A stretch of DNA of 31,673 nt from an uncultured delta proteobacterium (GTDB lineage Bacteria > Myxococcota_A > Polyangia > Polyangiales > Polyangiaceae): contig CAIOHM010000162.1 of the NCBI GenBank assembly GCA_903858055.1, positions 1 through 31,673 on the forward strand. The letters are read 5' to 3'. The translations under genes were made by a program, and so were the position numbers. The notes below the pieces were generated by a model that worked only from the letters and a program-made list of their open reading frames with translations, had not been told where the DNA came from and did no database searches. Shown here one piece after another: positions 15,104-22,564 of the stretch (its first letter is position 1; each line of letters begins with the position of its first letter).

Positions 15104-15690
15104 AAGCCTTCGCTCTCCTCGCGCTCGCGGTCGGCCTCTCGTCCCTGGGCTGCGGCAACGACAAGCCCGCCGAGCCCCAGTGGATCGGCGCGAGCGGCCA
15201 AGCCGTCCCGCCGCCGCCCCCGCCGCCCCAAGCCCCGGCGAAGCCCGCCGCCGGTCCGGCGATCGAGTTCAACGAAACGGATTTCACCGAAGGCGATCGC
15301 AGCCGCGACCCGTTCCGCTCCTTCGCGGCCGCGGCGACCAACACGCGCGCCGTCGTGAACCAGCGCAACGTGCTCATCGCCGAGTACGCGCTCGACGACC
15401 TGCGCCTCATCGCCATCGTGCAAGGCGGCGAGCAGCCCATGGCCATGCTCGTCGACCCCAAGGGCAAGGGCACCACGGTGCGTCGCGGCGACTTCATCGG
15501 CCGCTCGGAAATCGCCCGCACCGGCGGCGTCGGCTCCACCGAGTACCAAGTCAACTGGCGCGTCGACCGCATCCGTCCGACCGACGTCGTCTTCGTACGC
15601 GAAGACCCGGCCCAACCCACGAACGCCCCGGTCACGCGCGTTCTCACCATTCACGCGGAGACCGACGATCTCCCTGCGACGCCCAAATGA
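15100..15690 (+). CDS. pilP: Type IV pilus lipoprotein PilP
   Basis: Protein of 196 aa. The N-terminus MKAFALLALAVGLSSLGC ends in a lipobox (SLGC), so it is lipid-anchored in the inner membrane. A proline run (PPPPPPP, near residue 40) and an Ala/Pro linker lead to the beta-sandwich domain typical of PilP: RDPFRSF, LDDLRLIAIVQGGEQPMAMLV, KGTTVRRGDFIGR. PilP bridges the PilN-PilO platform to the N-domains of the secretin PilQ. Its ATG overlaps the pilO stop and its TGA overlaps the pilQ start. The call is strongly supported by position in the operon. Confidence 0.94.
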   Translation: MKAFALLALAVGLSSLGCGNDKPAEPQWIGASGQAVPPPPPPPQAPAKPAAGPAIEFNETDFTEGDRSRDPFRSFAAAATNTRAVVNQRNVLIAEYALDDLRLIAIVQGGEQPMAMLVDPKGKGTTVRRGDFIGRSEIARTGGVGSTEYQVNWRVDRIRPTDVVFVREDPAQPTNAPVTRVLTIHAETDDLPATPK

Positions 15691-17252
15691 ACAGTGAGCC
15701 CAGGATGAAGAAGACATCCCCACGCCCGTCGACTGCCCCCGCCACCACCGCGTTCGTGTGCGGCCTCGTCGCCTTCGCGTCGACCGCCGCTGCGGCCGAG
15801 CCGGCACGCCGTCAGACGGTCACCGTCGCCCGCGACAAGGCGCCGCAAATCGTCGTCCATGACGAAGGCGACGTCGAGACCACCGCGGAGCACGTGAGCC
15901 CTTCGGCGCAGTCCTCGGTGCTCGCGCAGGTCGCGGCGCGCGGCGGCGTGGCGCCCGGCCGCCGCATCGACCTCGACCTCAAAGACGCGGACATTCACAA
16001 CATCCTTCGGCTGCTCGCCGACGTCGGCAAGGTGAACATCATCACCACCGACGACGTGACCGGCTCGGTCACGATCCGCCTCCGCAACGTGCCGTGGGAG
16101 CAAGCGCTCGACGTCGTGTTGCAGGCGAAATCGCTCGGAATGGTGCGCCAGGGCAACCTCATTCGCGTCGCACCGGCGGCGGTGCTCCAGAAGGAGCGTG
16201 AGCTTCGCCTCGCGGCGCAGAAGCAAGAGTTCGAGCTCGCGCCGCTCGAGACGCGCCTCATCCCCGTGAGCTACGCGCAGGCCGAAGAGCTCCAAGGGCG
16301 CGCGAAGGACCTCCTCTCGCCGCGCGGTTCGATCGCCGTCGACGACCGCACGAACGTGCTCGTCACGCGCGACATCGCGGGCAACCTCGACCACATCGAA
16401 GAGCTCGTGCGCTCGCTCGACACGCAGACCCCGCAGGTGCTCGTCGAGGCGCGCATCGTCGAGGCCACGAGCCGCTACCTCCGCGACATGGGCATCCAGT
16501 GGGGCGGCGACGCCAGCATGACCGGCGCGACGGGCAACCCCACGGGCGTCGCGTTCCCGTCGAACTTCTCGCTCGCGGGCGGTGCCTCGGACTCGAACAC
16601 CGTCGCCGCCGGCCTGAACCCCATTCAGCGCCAGGTCACGAACCCGAACTTCGCGGTCAACCTCCCCGCCACCGTCGGCCAGGGCCAGGGCGGCGCGATC
16701 GGCTTCAACCTCGGGTCCATCGACAACAACTTCAACCTCGGCATCCGCCTCTCGGCCGCCGAGGCGAGCGGCATGGTCCGCATCGTCTCGAGCCCGCGCG
16801 TCCTCACGCTCGACAACAGCGAGGCGCGCATCAACCAGGGCACGCTCATCCCCTTCAGCCAGGTGAGCGCCCAGGGCGTGCAGACGACGTTCCAAGAGGC
16901 GAAGCTTCAGCTCCTCGTGAAGCCGCACGTCACCGCCGACGGCGCGGTCGCGATGCACGTGAAGATCAACCGCGACGAGCCCGACTTCAACCAGACCTCG
17001 GCGCGTGGCGACCCGACGATCCTCAAGCGCGAAGCCGAGACCGATCTCCTCGTCGCCGACGGGCACACGGCGGTCATCGGTGGCATCTACACGCGCAACA
17101 CCGGTCGCAACCTCGATCAGGTCCCGTTCTTCGGCGACATCCCGATCATCGGTTGGCTCTTTCAGCGCCGCCGCGCCAGCGACACGCGCAACGAGCTCGT
17201 GATCTTCCTCACGCCCCGCATCGTGAACCGCGCAGAGGCCCTCGGCCGCTGA
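15687..17252 (+). CDS. pilQ: Type IV pilus secretin PilQ (short form)
   Basis: Protein of about 521 aa that forms the outer-membrane channel for the pilus. A signal peptide ends AFASTAAAA. There is an STN-type N0 domain (RIDLDLKDADIHNILRLLAD to about LIRVAP, residues ~90-160), one N1 domain (TRLIPVSYAQAEELQGRAKD to LDHIEELVRSLD), then the secretin core with VLVEARIVEATSRYLRDMG, the glycine-rich gate region, RIVSSPRVLTLDNSEA, and VPFFGDIPIIGWLFQRR near the C-terminus. AMIN peptidoglycan-binding domains, which PilQ usually carries in front of N0, are not seen, and the protein is much shorter than the ~900-aa Myxococcus PilQ. The start is ATG 15687, overlapping pilP; ATG 15705 would remove only six residues. 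Confidence 0.95.
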   Translation: MNSEPRMKKTSPRPSTAPATTAFVCGLVAFASTAAAAEPARRQTVTVARDKAPQIVVHDEGDVETTAEHVSPSAQSSVLAQVAARGGVAPGRRIDLDLKDADIHNILRLLADVGKVNIITTDDVTGSVTIRLRNVPWEQALDVVLQAKSLGMVRQGNLIRVAPAAVLQKERELRLAAQKQEFELAPLETRLIPVSYAQAEELQGRAKDLLSPRGSIAVDDRTNVLVTRDIAGNLDHIEELVRSLDTQTPQVLVEARIVEATSRYLRDMGIQWGGDASMTGATGNPTGVAFPSNFSLAGGASDSNTVAAGLNPIQRQVTNPNFAVNLPATVGQGQGGAIGFNLGSIDNNFNLGIRLSAAEASGMVRIVSSPRVLTLDNSEARINQGTLIPFSQVSAQGVQTTFQEAKLQLLVKPHVTADGAVAMHVKINRDEPDFNQTSARGDPTILKREAETDLLVADGHTAVIGGIYTRNTGRNLDQVPFFGDIPIIGWLFQRRRASDTRNELVIFLTPRIVNRAEALGR

Positions 17253-17277
17253 GTCGAAGCCGGGCGACGGCGCTGCG

Positions 17278-17311
17278 AAAGGCTCCTCCTCCGAGGGGCC
17301 TTTTCGTTTTT
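17278..17311 (+). terminator. Intrinsic terminator of the pilMNOPQ operon
   Basis: An 11-bp stem (AAAGGCTCCTC with GAGGGGCCTTT, one U-G pair) with a 4-nt loop is followed by TTTTT at 17307-17311. It lies 25 bp after the pilQ stop. Confidence 0.88.
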
Positions 17312-17322
17312 GGGCCACGCGG

Positions 17323-17328
17323 TAGAGA
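17323..17328 (+). promoter_or_regulatory. Putative -10 of the enoyl-CoA hydratase gene
   Basis: TAGAGA ends 6 nt before ATG 17335. It lies just after the pilQ terminator, so this gene needs its own promoter, and the spacing implies a leaderless mRNA. Confidence 0.35.
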
Positions 17329-17334
17329 ACGCCC

Positions 17335-18129
17335 ATGAGCGCTCACGAAGACTTTCCGATCCGCGTCGAACAGCACGGCACCCTCGAGGTGTGGACCATC
17401 GACCGTGAGGCTCGCGCCAACGCGCTCTCGCGCCCGACGCTCTTCGCGATCGGGAAGCTCGCGCGTGCGGCGGCGGAGAACCCTTCGGTGCGCGGCGTGG
17501 TGCTCCGCGGCGCGGGTGAGAAGGTCTTCTGCGCCGGCGCGGACCTGAAAGAGCGCGCGGGCATGAGCGACGACGACGTGCGCACGCAGATTCGCCTCTA
17601 CCGAAGTGAGCTCGGCGCCCTCGATCGCCTCTCGAAGCCCGTCGTGGCGCTCCTCAACGGCGGCGCGTTCGGGGGCGGCCTCGAGCTCGCGCTCATGTGC
17701 GACTTGCGCATCGCCGTCGCGCACGCGCAGCTCGCGCTTCCGGAGACCACGCTCGGCATCATCCCCGCGGCGGGCGGCACGCAAAAGCTCCCGCGCGTCG
17801 TCGGTGAGGCACGCGCGAAGGAGATGATCCTCCTCGGTCGGCGCATCGACGCGGCGACCGCGTACGCGTGGGGCCTCGTGCAGGCGATCGTGCCCGCGGA
17901 GGAAGATCCGCTCGCCTTCACGCTGCGCATGCTCGAGCCGATCGCGAACGGCGCCCCGCTCGCGCTCGCGGCGGCGCTCGAGGCCGTCGACCGATCCTTC
18001 GACGAGCAGCTGCACACGGGCCTCGATGTCGAGGCGCTCGTCTACGACCGGCTCATCCCCACGCGCGATCGACGCGAGGCGCTCGAGGCGTTCGCGGCGA
18101 AGCGAAAGCCCACGTTCGAAGGGCGCTGA
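17335..18129 (+). CDS. Enoyl-CoA hydratase/isomerase (crotonase) family protein
   Basis: Protein of 264 aa with the crotonase fold. The CoA-binding and oxyanion motif FCAGADLKER is at residues ~65-74. Both catalytic glutamates of true hydratases are in place: Glu117 in GGGLELALMCD and Glu137 in ALPETTLGIIPAAGGTQKLPR. The likely reaction is hydration of a trans-2-enoyl-CoA or of a branched intermediate such as methylglutaconyl-CoA; the precise substrate cannot be read from the sequence. It stands alone between the pilus terminator and a convergent rsfS gene, with no other beta-oxidation genes nearby. Confidence 0.93.
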   Translation: MSAHEDFPIRVEQHGTLEVWTIDREARANALSRPTLFAIGKLARAAAENPSVRGVVLRGAGEKVFCAGADLKERAGMSDDDVRTQIRLYRSELGALDRLSKPVVALLNGGAFGGGLELALMCDLRIAVAHAQLALPETTLGIIPAAGGTQKLPRVVGEARAKEMILLGRRIDAATAYAWGLVQAIVPAEEDPLAFTLRMLEPIANGAPLALAAALEAVDRSFDEQLHTGLDVEALVYDRLIPTRDRREALEAFAAKRKPTFEGR

Positions 18130-18150
18130 GCGGCGCCGCGCCGAGGTGCC

Positions 18151-18843
18151 TCAGACGGGGATCTTGTCGGCGTCCGAGAAGAGGCCGTCGAGGTCGTAGA
18201 GGTGGCGTGCGTCTTCCGTGAAGACGTGCGCGACCACGTCGCCGAAATCGAGGAGGATCCACTGACCCTTGGTGACGCCTTCGACCGAGAGCGTGCGCCG
18301 GCCGAGACGCTTCTTCGCCTCGTCTTCCATGCCCTGCGCGATCGCGACGGCCTGGCGATCGCTGCGACCGCTGGCGAGGACCACCACGTCCGCGTAGTCG
18401 AGGCGGCCGCGCACGTCGATCACCTCCACGTGGGACGCCTTCTTCTCGAGGGCGCCGAGGGCGACGGCCTTGCCGAGCTCCGTGGCCTCGTCGGGCTTCG
18501 CCTCGGCCTTGCTCTTGCGGACGCGCGCGGGCAAGGGAAGCTCGGCACCCTTCGTGACGGCGGCAGCCTTCTTCGCGGGAGCCTTCTCGGCCGCGGCTTT
18601 CGGAGCTTTGGCGGCAGCCTTCGCGGGCTTCGCGGCGGCCTTCGCGGGCTTCGCTGCGCTCTTCGCGGGCTTGCCCGTTGGGAGCGCCGGCGTGCTCTTG
18701 CGGTGCGACGAGCCGAGCGTCGGGCGCGAGGTCTCCGGGTTGGGAATGGCGCGCGGCACGGCCCGCTTCTTCGCGGGGGCCGGCGAGGCGCTGGTCTCGG
18801 ACTTCTTGGGGGCGCGTGCGGACGTCTTCTTCGGGGCTGCCAC
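18151..18843 (-). CDS. rsfS: Ribosomal silencing factor RsfS with basic N-terminal extension
   Basis: Protein of 230 aa. The C-terminal ~110 residues are a full RsfS/YbeB/Iojap domain: SHVEVIDVRGRLDYADVVVLASGRSDRQ, GRRTLSVEGVTKGQWILLDFGDVVAHVFTEDARHLYDLDGLF. RsfS binds ribosomal protein L14 (uL14) and blocks subunit joining during starvation. Residues 1 to ~120 are an extra low-complexity tail of Lys, Ala and Pro with KPAKAAAKPAKAAAK-type repeats, absent from ordinary ~110-aa RsfS proteins and resembling the tail of the CarD-like protein at 9569. The start is GTG 18843, 7 nt after a TGCTACCTC box. proA lies 22 nt upstream; proA-rsfS adjacency is common in bacteria. Confidence 0.92.
   Translation of the reverse strand: MAAPKKTSARAPKKSETSASPAPAKKRAVPRAIPNPETSRPTLGSSHRKSTPALPTGKPAKSAAKPAKAAAKPAKAAAKAPKAAAEKAPAKKAAAVTKGAELPLPARVRKSKAEAKPDEATELGKAVALGALEKKASHVEVIDVRGRLDYADVVVLASGRSDRQAVAIAQGMEDEAKKRLGRRTLSVEGVTKGQWILLDFGDVVAHVFTEDARHLYDLDGLFSDADKIPV
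18601..18680. repeat. 21-bp tandem repeat in the rsfS tail
   Basis: CTTCGCGGGCTT occurs at 18619, 18640 and 18661, an exact 21-bp period, within degenerate repeats coding for Lys-Pro-Ala-Lys-Ala-Ala-Ala units on the minus strand. The period is a whole number of codons, so copy-number change would lengthen or shorten the basic tail in frame. Confidence 0.75.
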
Positions 18844-18850
18844 GAGCCGC

Positions 18851-18859
18851 GAGGTAGCA
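18851..18859 (-). promoter_or_regulatory. Putative extended -10 of rsfS
   Basis: TGCTACCTC on the minus strand, 7 nt before GTG 18843. It is identical to the box before the acetyltransferase at 8442-8450. It would give rsfS a leaderless transcript in addition to read-through from proA. Confidence 0.4.
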
Positions 18860-18865
18860 CGAAAA

Positions 18866-20140
18866 TCAGGCGCGCGTCTGGCCTTCGCCGTCGACGACCC
18901 ACTTCATGGTGGTCAACGCCTCGAGGCCCATGGGGCCGCGCCAGTGCAGGCGGCTCGTGGCGATGCCCATCTCGGCGCCGAGGCCGAGCTCGCCGCCGTC
19001 GTGAAAGCGCGTGGAGGCGTTGACGACGACGCACGCCGCGTCGACCTCACGGCGCCAACGGTCGGCGTGGGTCGCCGTTGGCGTCAGGATGGCCTCCGTA
19101 TGACCGGAACCATACGTGGCGACGTGGGCGAGCGCCCCTTCGAGGCCCTCGACGATGCGCACGGCGATCACCGGCGCGAGGAACTCATGGCCCCAATCTT
19201 CGTCGCCGGCAGGCGTTGCGTTGGGGAACCGCGCGCAGGTCGCCTCGTCGCCGTGGATCGCGCACCCGCCGTCGCGGAGCGCCGTGAGCACAGGCACGAG
19301 GAGACGGTCCGCCTCGGCGGCGTCGACGAGGAGGCACTCGGTGGCGTTGCACACGCCGGGGCGCTGGAGCTTGCCGTTGAGCACGAGGCGCTTGGCCGTC
19401 TCGAGGTCCGCGCCGGCGTCGAGGTAGAGGTGGCACACGCCCTTGTAGTGCTGCACCACGGGTACGCGTGCTTCGTCGACGACCGCGCGAATGAGCGCCT
19501 CGCCTCCGCGGGGGATCGCGAGATCGACGAGTCCGTCGAGGCGTACGAGCGCGCGCACGGCGGCGCGATCGGTGAACGGCAGGAGCGTTACGGCCTCGCG
19601 CGGGAGTCCCTGCTCTTCGAGCGCGTCGCCGACGATCGCCGCGAGCACCTTGCTCGTCTCGAGCGCTTCGCGACCGCCCTTGAGGACGGTGCCGTTGCCG
19701 CTCTTGATGCAGAGGACGGCGGCGTCGACGGTGACGTTCGGGCGTGCCTCGTAGACCATGGCCACGAGGCCGATCGGCACGGCAACCCGGCGCACGCGCA
19801 GGCCGTTCGGGCGCTGGCGATCTTCGATGGTGCGCCCGCAAGGGTCTCCGAGCGCGACGATGTCTTCGACGCTCTTCGCGAGCGCCTCGATGCGTGTACC
19901 TTGCAAGGTCAGGCGATCGAGGAACGCGGCGTCGGAGCCCTTCTTTCGCGCGCCGTCGAGGTCGATGGCGTTGGCCTCGGCGATGCGGGGCGCGGCCTCA
20001 CGAATGCGCCTGGCGATGCTCGTGAGCACGGCGTCTTTCGTGGCCGTCGTGGCGATGCCGAGCTTGCGCGACGCGAGCTTCGCCTTGGTGACGAGGTCGC
20101 GCACCGCGGCTTCGAGGGAGGGATCTTCCGTCGTGGACAT
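18866..20140 (-). CDS. proA: Glutamate-5-semialdehyde dehydrogenase (gamma-glutamyl phosphate reductase)
   Basis: Protein of 424 aa, complete for ProA, which reduces gamma-glutamyl phosphate to glutamate semialdehyde with NADPH in proline synthesis. Motifs: AVPIGLVAMVYEARPNVTVDAAVLCIKSGNGTVLKGG (nucleotide binding), DLAIPRGGEALIRAV, VVQHYKGVCHLYLD, and the catalytic cysteine in PGVCNATECLL (Cys264); C-terminal NASTRFHDGGELGLGAEMGIAT and RGPMGLEALTT are also typical. The start is ATG 20140, with GAGG 5 nt upstream and 7 nt after the stop of the small lipoprotein gene. An upstream open frame to 20650 has no similarity. proB is not in the window. Confidence 0.97.
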   Translation of the reverse strand: MSTTEDPSLEAAVRDLVTKAKLASRKLGIATTATKDAVLTSIARRIREAAPRIAEANAIDLDGARKKGSDAAFLDRLTLQGTRIEALAKSVEDIVALGDPCGRTIEDRQRPNGLRVRRVAVPIGLVAMVYEARPNVTVDAAVLCIKSGNGTVLKGGREALETSKVLAAIVGDALEEQGLPREAVTLLPFTDRAAVRALVRLDGLVDLAIPRGGEALIRAVVDEARVPVVQHYKGVCHLYLDAGADLETAKRLVLNGKLQRPGVCNATECLLVDAAEADRLLVPVLTALRDGGCAIHGDEATCARFPNATPAGDEDWGHEFLAPVIAVRIVEGLEGALAHVATYGSGHTEAILTPTATHADRWRREVDAACVVVNASTRFHDGGELGLGAEMGIATSRLHWRGPMGLEALTTMKWVVDGEGQTRA

Positions 20141-20147
20141 GAGCGCC

Positions 20148-20408
20148 TCAGGGAGCTTCGGCGGGAACGCAGCGGCCCAGCTCGTCGACGATGCCGGGTG
20201 CACGTGGATCTTGCGGGCGCGACCACGCGAGCGGGGCGCAGCGCAGGCCTTCGTCGCACTGGATACCGGCGATGCCGCCGCAGGGTTCGCCGACCTTGGC
20301 GAAGCTTCGCGCGGGCGTGCCCGGCGTCTTTGGCGAGGTCGTCTGCTCGTCGACGCACGCGACGGTGGTGAGGGCGAAGAAGGCGAAGGCCGCGGCGAGG
20401 AAACGCAT
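20148..20408 (-). CDS. Small cysteine-containing lipoprotein, function unknown
   Basis: Protein of 86 aa. The N-terminus MRFLAAAFAFFALTTVAC is a clear lipoprotein signal with lipobox TVAC. The mature part has GEPCGGIAGIQCDEGLRCAP and a final GRCVPAEAP, i.e. four cysteines in a short C-x7-C-x5-C pattern reminiscent of the cysteine clusters in myxobacterial surface proteins. No known function. It is the first gene of a minus-strand unit with proA (7-nt gap) and has a TAATCC box 6 nt before its ATG. The pairing with a proline-synthesis enzyme has no obvious logic. Confidence 0.75.
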   Translation of the reverse strand: MRFLAAAFAFFALTTVACVDEQTTSPKTPGTPARSFAKVGEPCGGIAGIQCDEGLRCAPLAWSRPQDPRAPGIVDELGRCVPAEAP

Positions 20409-20414
20409 GCCTCG

Positions 20415-20422
20415 GGATTAGC
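20415..20422 (-). promoter_or_regulatory. Putative -10 of the lipoprotein-proA-rsfS unit
   Basis: GCTAATCC on the minus strand (hexamer TAATCC, 20420-20415) ends 6 nt before ATG 20408, again in the position expected for a leaderless mRNA. Confidence 0.4.
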
Positions 20423-20480
20423 GCGCCTTGGGGCTCGCGGAAAGCGGGCGACGCGCGGCCCCCCAAGAGCGGCGGCCCCG

Positions 20481-20489
20481 TGGTAACGT
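20481..20489 (+). promoter_or_regulatory. Putative extended -10 of the TPR protein gene
   Basis: TGGTAACGT (TGn plus TAACGT) ends 9 nt before ATG 20499. It also agrees with TAnnnT. Confidence 0.45.
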
Positions 20490-20498
20490 GTGCGCGGA

Positions 20499-21263
20499 AT
20501 GAGGCCTGGGCTTTGGGTGACGGCGCGCGTGTGCGGGGCTCTCGTCGGGAGCGTCCTTGTCTCGGCGCACGCGTCGACGCCCGCGAAGTCTCCTGCCGTG
20601 GCCCCCGTGAGCCCGGCGCCGGCCCTCGTCGACGACGCCGACCCGAACAAGGTCCAGGCCCGCCTCTTCTTCGAGAAGGCGAAGGAGCTCTATGCGGCGG
20701 GGCGTTACCGCGAGGCGGCCGAGCAGCTCGAGGCGGCGCTCAAGCGCGACTCACAAGGGAAAGACCTGGTCTACAACCTCGCCCTCGTGCGCGAGCGCCT
20801 CGGTGAGCCCGACGAGGCGATCGTGTGGGTCGATCGCTACTTGGCGATGAAGCTCGAGTCTGCGGAGCGCCAGCGGGCGGAGGCGTTTCGACGTCGCCTC
20901 GAGGGGGCGCGCGAAGAGATCGCGGAGAAGCGTCGCAAGGTCGTCGTGGTCCCCGTGACCGTCGAGCGCGAGCGCGCCGTCGACGCGTGGGTGTGGGGGC
21001 CCGCGGCGGGCGCGGGCGTGGCGGCGGTGGCGGGCGCCGTGCTCGGTTCGCTCGCGCTCTCCACGCGCCCGAGCGGCTTCGTCACCGGCCGCGACGGCAC
21101 CTACGACGACCTCGCGGCGCGGACGAACGAGGCGCACGGCTATGCGATCGGCGCCGACGTGGCGTGGGTTGCTGCGGCGATCGGCGTGGCCACCGCCTCG
21201 TGGTTCTACTTTGGGCGCGAGCCCGTGCCCGTGACGACGCGCGCGGCCGAGGTGACTCCATGA
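20499..21263 (+). CDS. TPR-repeat membrane protein, function unknown
   Basis: Protein of 254 aa. An N-terminal hydrophobic segment (VCGALVGSVLVSAHAS) looks like a signal peptide, followed by an Ala/Pro spacer. Residues ~50-115 hold at least two tetratricopeptide repeats (ARLFFEKAKELYAAGRYREA, LVYNLALVRERLGEPDEA). A charged helical stretch is followed by two hydrophobic segments (AGAGVAAVAGAVLGSLAL and VAWVAAAIGVATASWFYFG), which suggest membrane anchoring near the C-terminus. This plan is frequent among uncharacterised myxobacterial envelope proteins. The stop overlaps the start of the cysteine-repeat lipoprotein gene (ATGA), so the two are probably made together and may interact. Confidence 0.85.
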   Translation: MRPGLWVTARVCGALVGSVLVSAHASTPAKSPAVAPVSPAPALVDDADPNKVQARLFFEKAKELYAAGRYREAAEQLEAALKRDSQGKDLVYNLALVRERLGEPDEAIVWVDRYLAMKLESAERQRAEAFRRRLEGAREEIAEKRRKVVVVPVTVERERAVDAWVWGPAAGAGVAAVAGAVLGSLALSTRPSGFVTGRDGTYDDLAARTNEAHGYAIGADVAWVAAAIGVATASWFYFGREPVPVTTRAAEVTP

Positions 21264-22489
21264 GGCTCCGCGCGCTCGCGCTCTTCGCGGTGCTCGCCTT
21301 CGCGACGGCGTGCTCGACGATCGTGCCTGCGGACTTGCCCTCGTTCAGCTGCCTCGTCGGCGCGGACGGCGCGTGCGCGACGGGCGAGTACTGCAGCACG
21401 AGCGGCGCGTGCCGTACGTGCGAGAGCAGCGAGCTCACCTGCGACGGCGTGGACGAAGACTGCGACGGGATCGTCGACAACCTCGCCCCATGCGCCGAGG
21501 GCACGTGCATCGCGGGCCGCTGTGTCGTGGCGGAAGACGGCGGACCTCGCCCCGACGCAGCACCGCCGCCCGACGTGTACACGTGCGGCCCGGCGAACTG
21601 CCCTTCGCCGAGCGCGTGCGACACGAAGACCAACGCGTGCGTGCGAGGAAATTCGGTGCCGGAAGGTGGTTCGTGCGTCGCCGACACCGTGTGCACGACG
21701 GGCTCGTGCGCGACTGCGGGCATGGTCCCGAGCACGTGGCTCGACGCAGGCCGCTTCTGCACCAAGGCGTGCTGCACCTCGAACGACTGCGCCGCGGGCT
21801 CCGTGTGCGCCAACGCCGGCACCGGTGGCCGCTATTGCGTGAAGTCGACGCTCCTCGGCATCTCGGCGGTCGGAACCAAGGCGATCGGTGACAGCTGCCA
21901 AAGCGCCGAGTCGTGCCGCAGCGGCCGCTGCGAGAGCGGCACGTGCGCCGACACCTGCTGCACCGACGCCTCGTGCGGGAGCGGGCGCCGGTGCGCGGTC
22001 TCCTCGGTGACGACGGGCACCGGATCCTCGGTCGGCCTCCATTGCCGCCCCACGAGCGGCTCCGCGAACACGGCGGCGAACCGTCGCTGCACCGACTCGA
22101 GCGCGTGCACGAGCGGCATTTGCCGCCAAGTGAGCACGAACCTCCTCGAGCCGAGCCTGTGCATGGCGCCGTGCTGCTCCTCCGCGGCGTGCGGTGCGGC
22201 CGCGGGCTTCCTCTCGATCTACACGCTTCGCTGCAGCTACGAGCGGCCCGAAGGGGCGACGGCGGTGGTGGCGAGCTGCCGCGAGGGCGCGAACGCGAGC
22301 GGCAAGCGCATCGGCGAAGCGTGCACCGTCGACGGCGACTGCTTCTCGAACCAGTGCGACTCGATGATCGGCAAGTGCACCGACGTGTGCTGCAGCGACG
22401 ACGACTGCGCGCGCGAGGCGGCGGGTTGGCGCTGCCTCCCGAGTTCCACGAAGAGCCCCTACGCGCCGCGTTGCCAGCCGCCGCGGTGA
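21260..22489 (+). CDS. Cysteine-repeat surface lipoprotein with MopE-like motif
   Basis: Protein of 409 aa. The signal MRLRALALFAVLAFATAC ends at lipobox Cys18. CDGVDEDCDGIVDN (residues 61-74) is the metal-binding-like motif found in MopE and in many myxobacterial surface proteins. After a Pro-rich linker come four ~50-residue repeats (about 139-193, 213-262, 277-325, 355-405), each with a core spacing C-x5-C-x4-C-x(n)-C-x3-CC-x4-C; repeats 1, 2 and 4 have nine cysteines and repeat 3 lacks one. Such spacing implies disulfide-knit extracellular modules. No enzyme domain is seen. It is coupled to the upstream TPR gene. The likely place is the cell surface, with an adhesive or structural role; that role is inference. 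Confidence 0.88.
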   Translation: MRLRALALFAVLAFATACSTIVPADLPSFSCLVGADGACATGEYCSTSGACRTCESSELTCDGVDEDCDGIVDNLAPCAEGTCIAGRCVVAEDGGPRPDAAPPPDVYTCGPANCPSPSACDTKTNACVRGNSVPEGGSCVADTVCTTGSCATAGMVPSTWLDAGRFCTKACCTSNDCAAGSVCANAGTGGRYCVKSTLLGISAVGTKAIGDSCQSAESCRSGRCESGTCADTCCTDASCGSGRRCAVSSVTTGTGSSVGLHCRPTSGSANTAANRRCTDSSACTSGICRQVSTNLLEPSLCMAPCCSSAACGAAAGFLSIYTLRCSYERPEGATAVVASCREGANASGKRIGEACTVDGDCFSNQCDSMIGKCTDVCCSDDDCAREAAGWRCLPSSTKSPYAPRCQPPR

Positions 22490-22533
22490 CGAACGCGGCG
22501 AAAAAGACCCGTGGCGATCGCCCCGGTAACGGC

Positions 22534-22539
22534 TAGGGT
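22534..22539 (+). promoter_or_regulatory. Putative -10 of the threonine synthase gene
   Basis: TAGGGT fits TAnnnT. The predicted start of transcription is about 20 nt before ATG 22565, leaving a short leader with a GGAG ribosome-binding site (22554-22557). Confidence 0.35.
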
Positions 22540-22564
22540 CCACCTCCGTTTTCGGAGCACACGG

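Noticed and set aside
21082..21822. Minus-strand open frame with repeated His/Ala/Val pattern
   Set aside because: The periodic pattern is the reverse complement of the cysteine repeats of the plus-strand lipoprotein, whose signal peptide and repeats are convincing.
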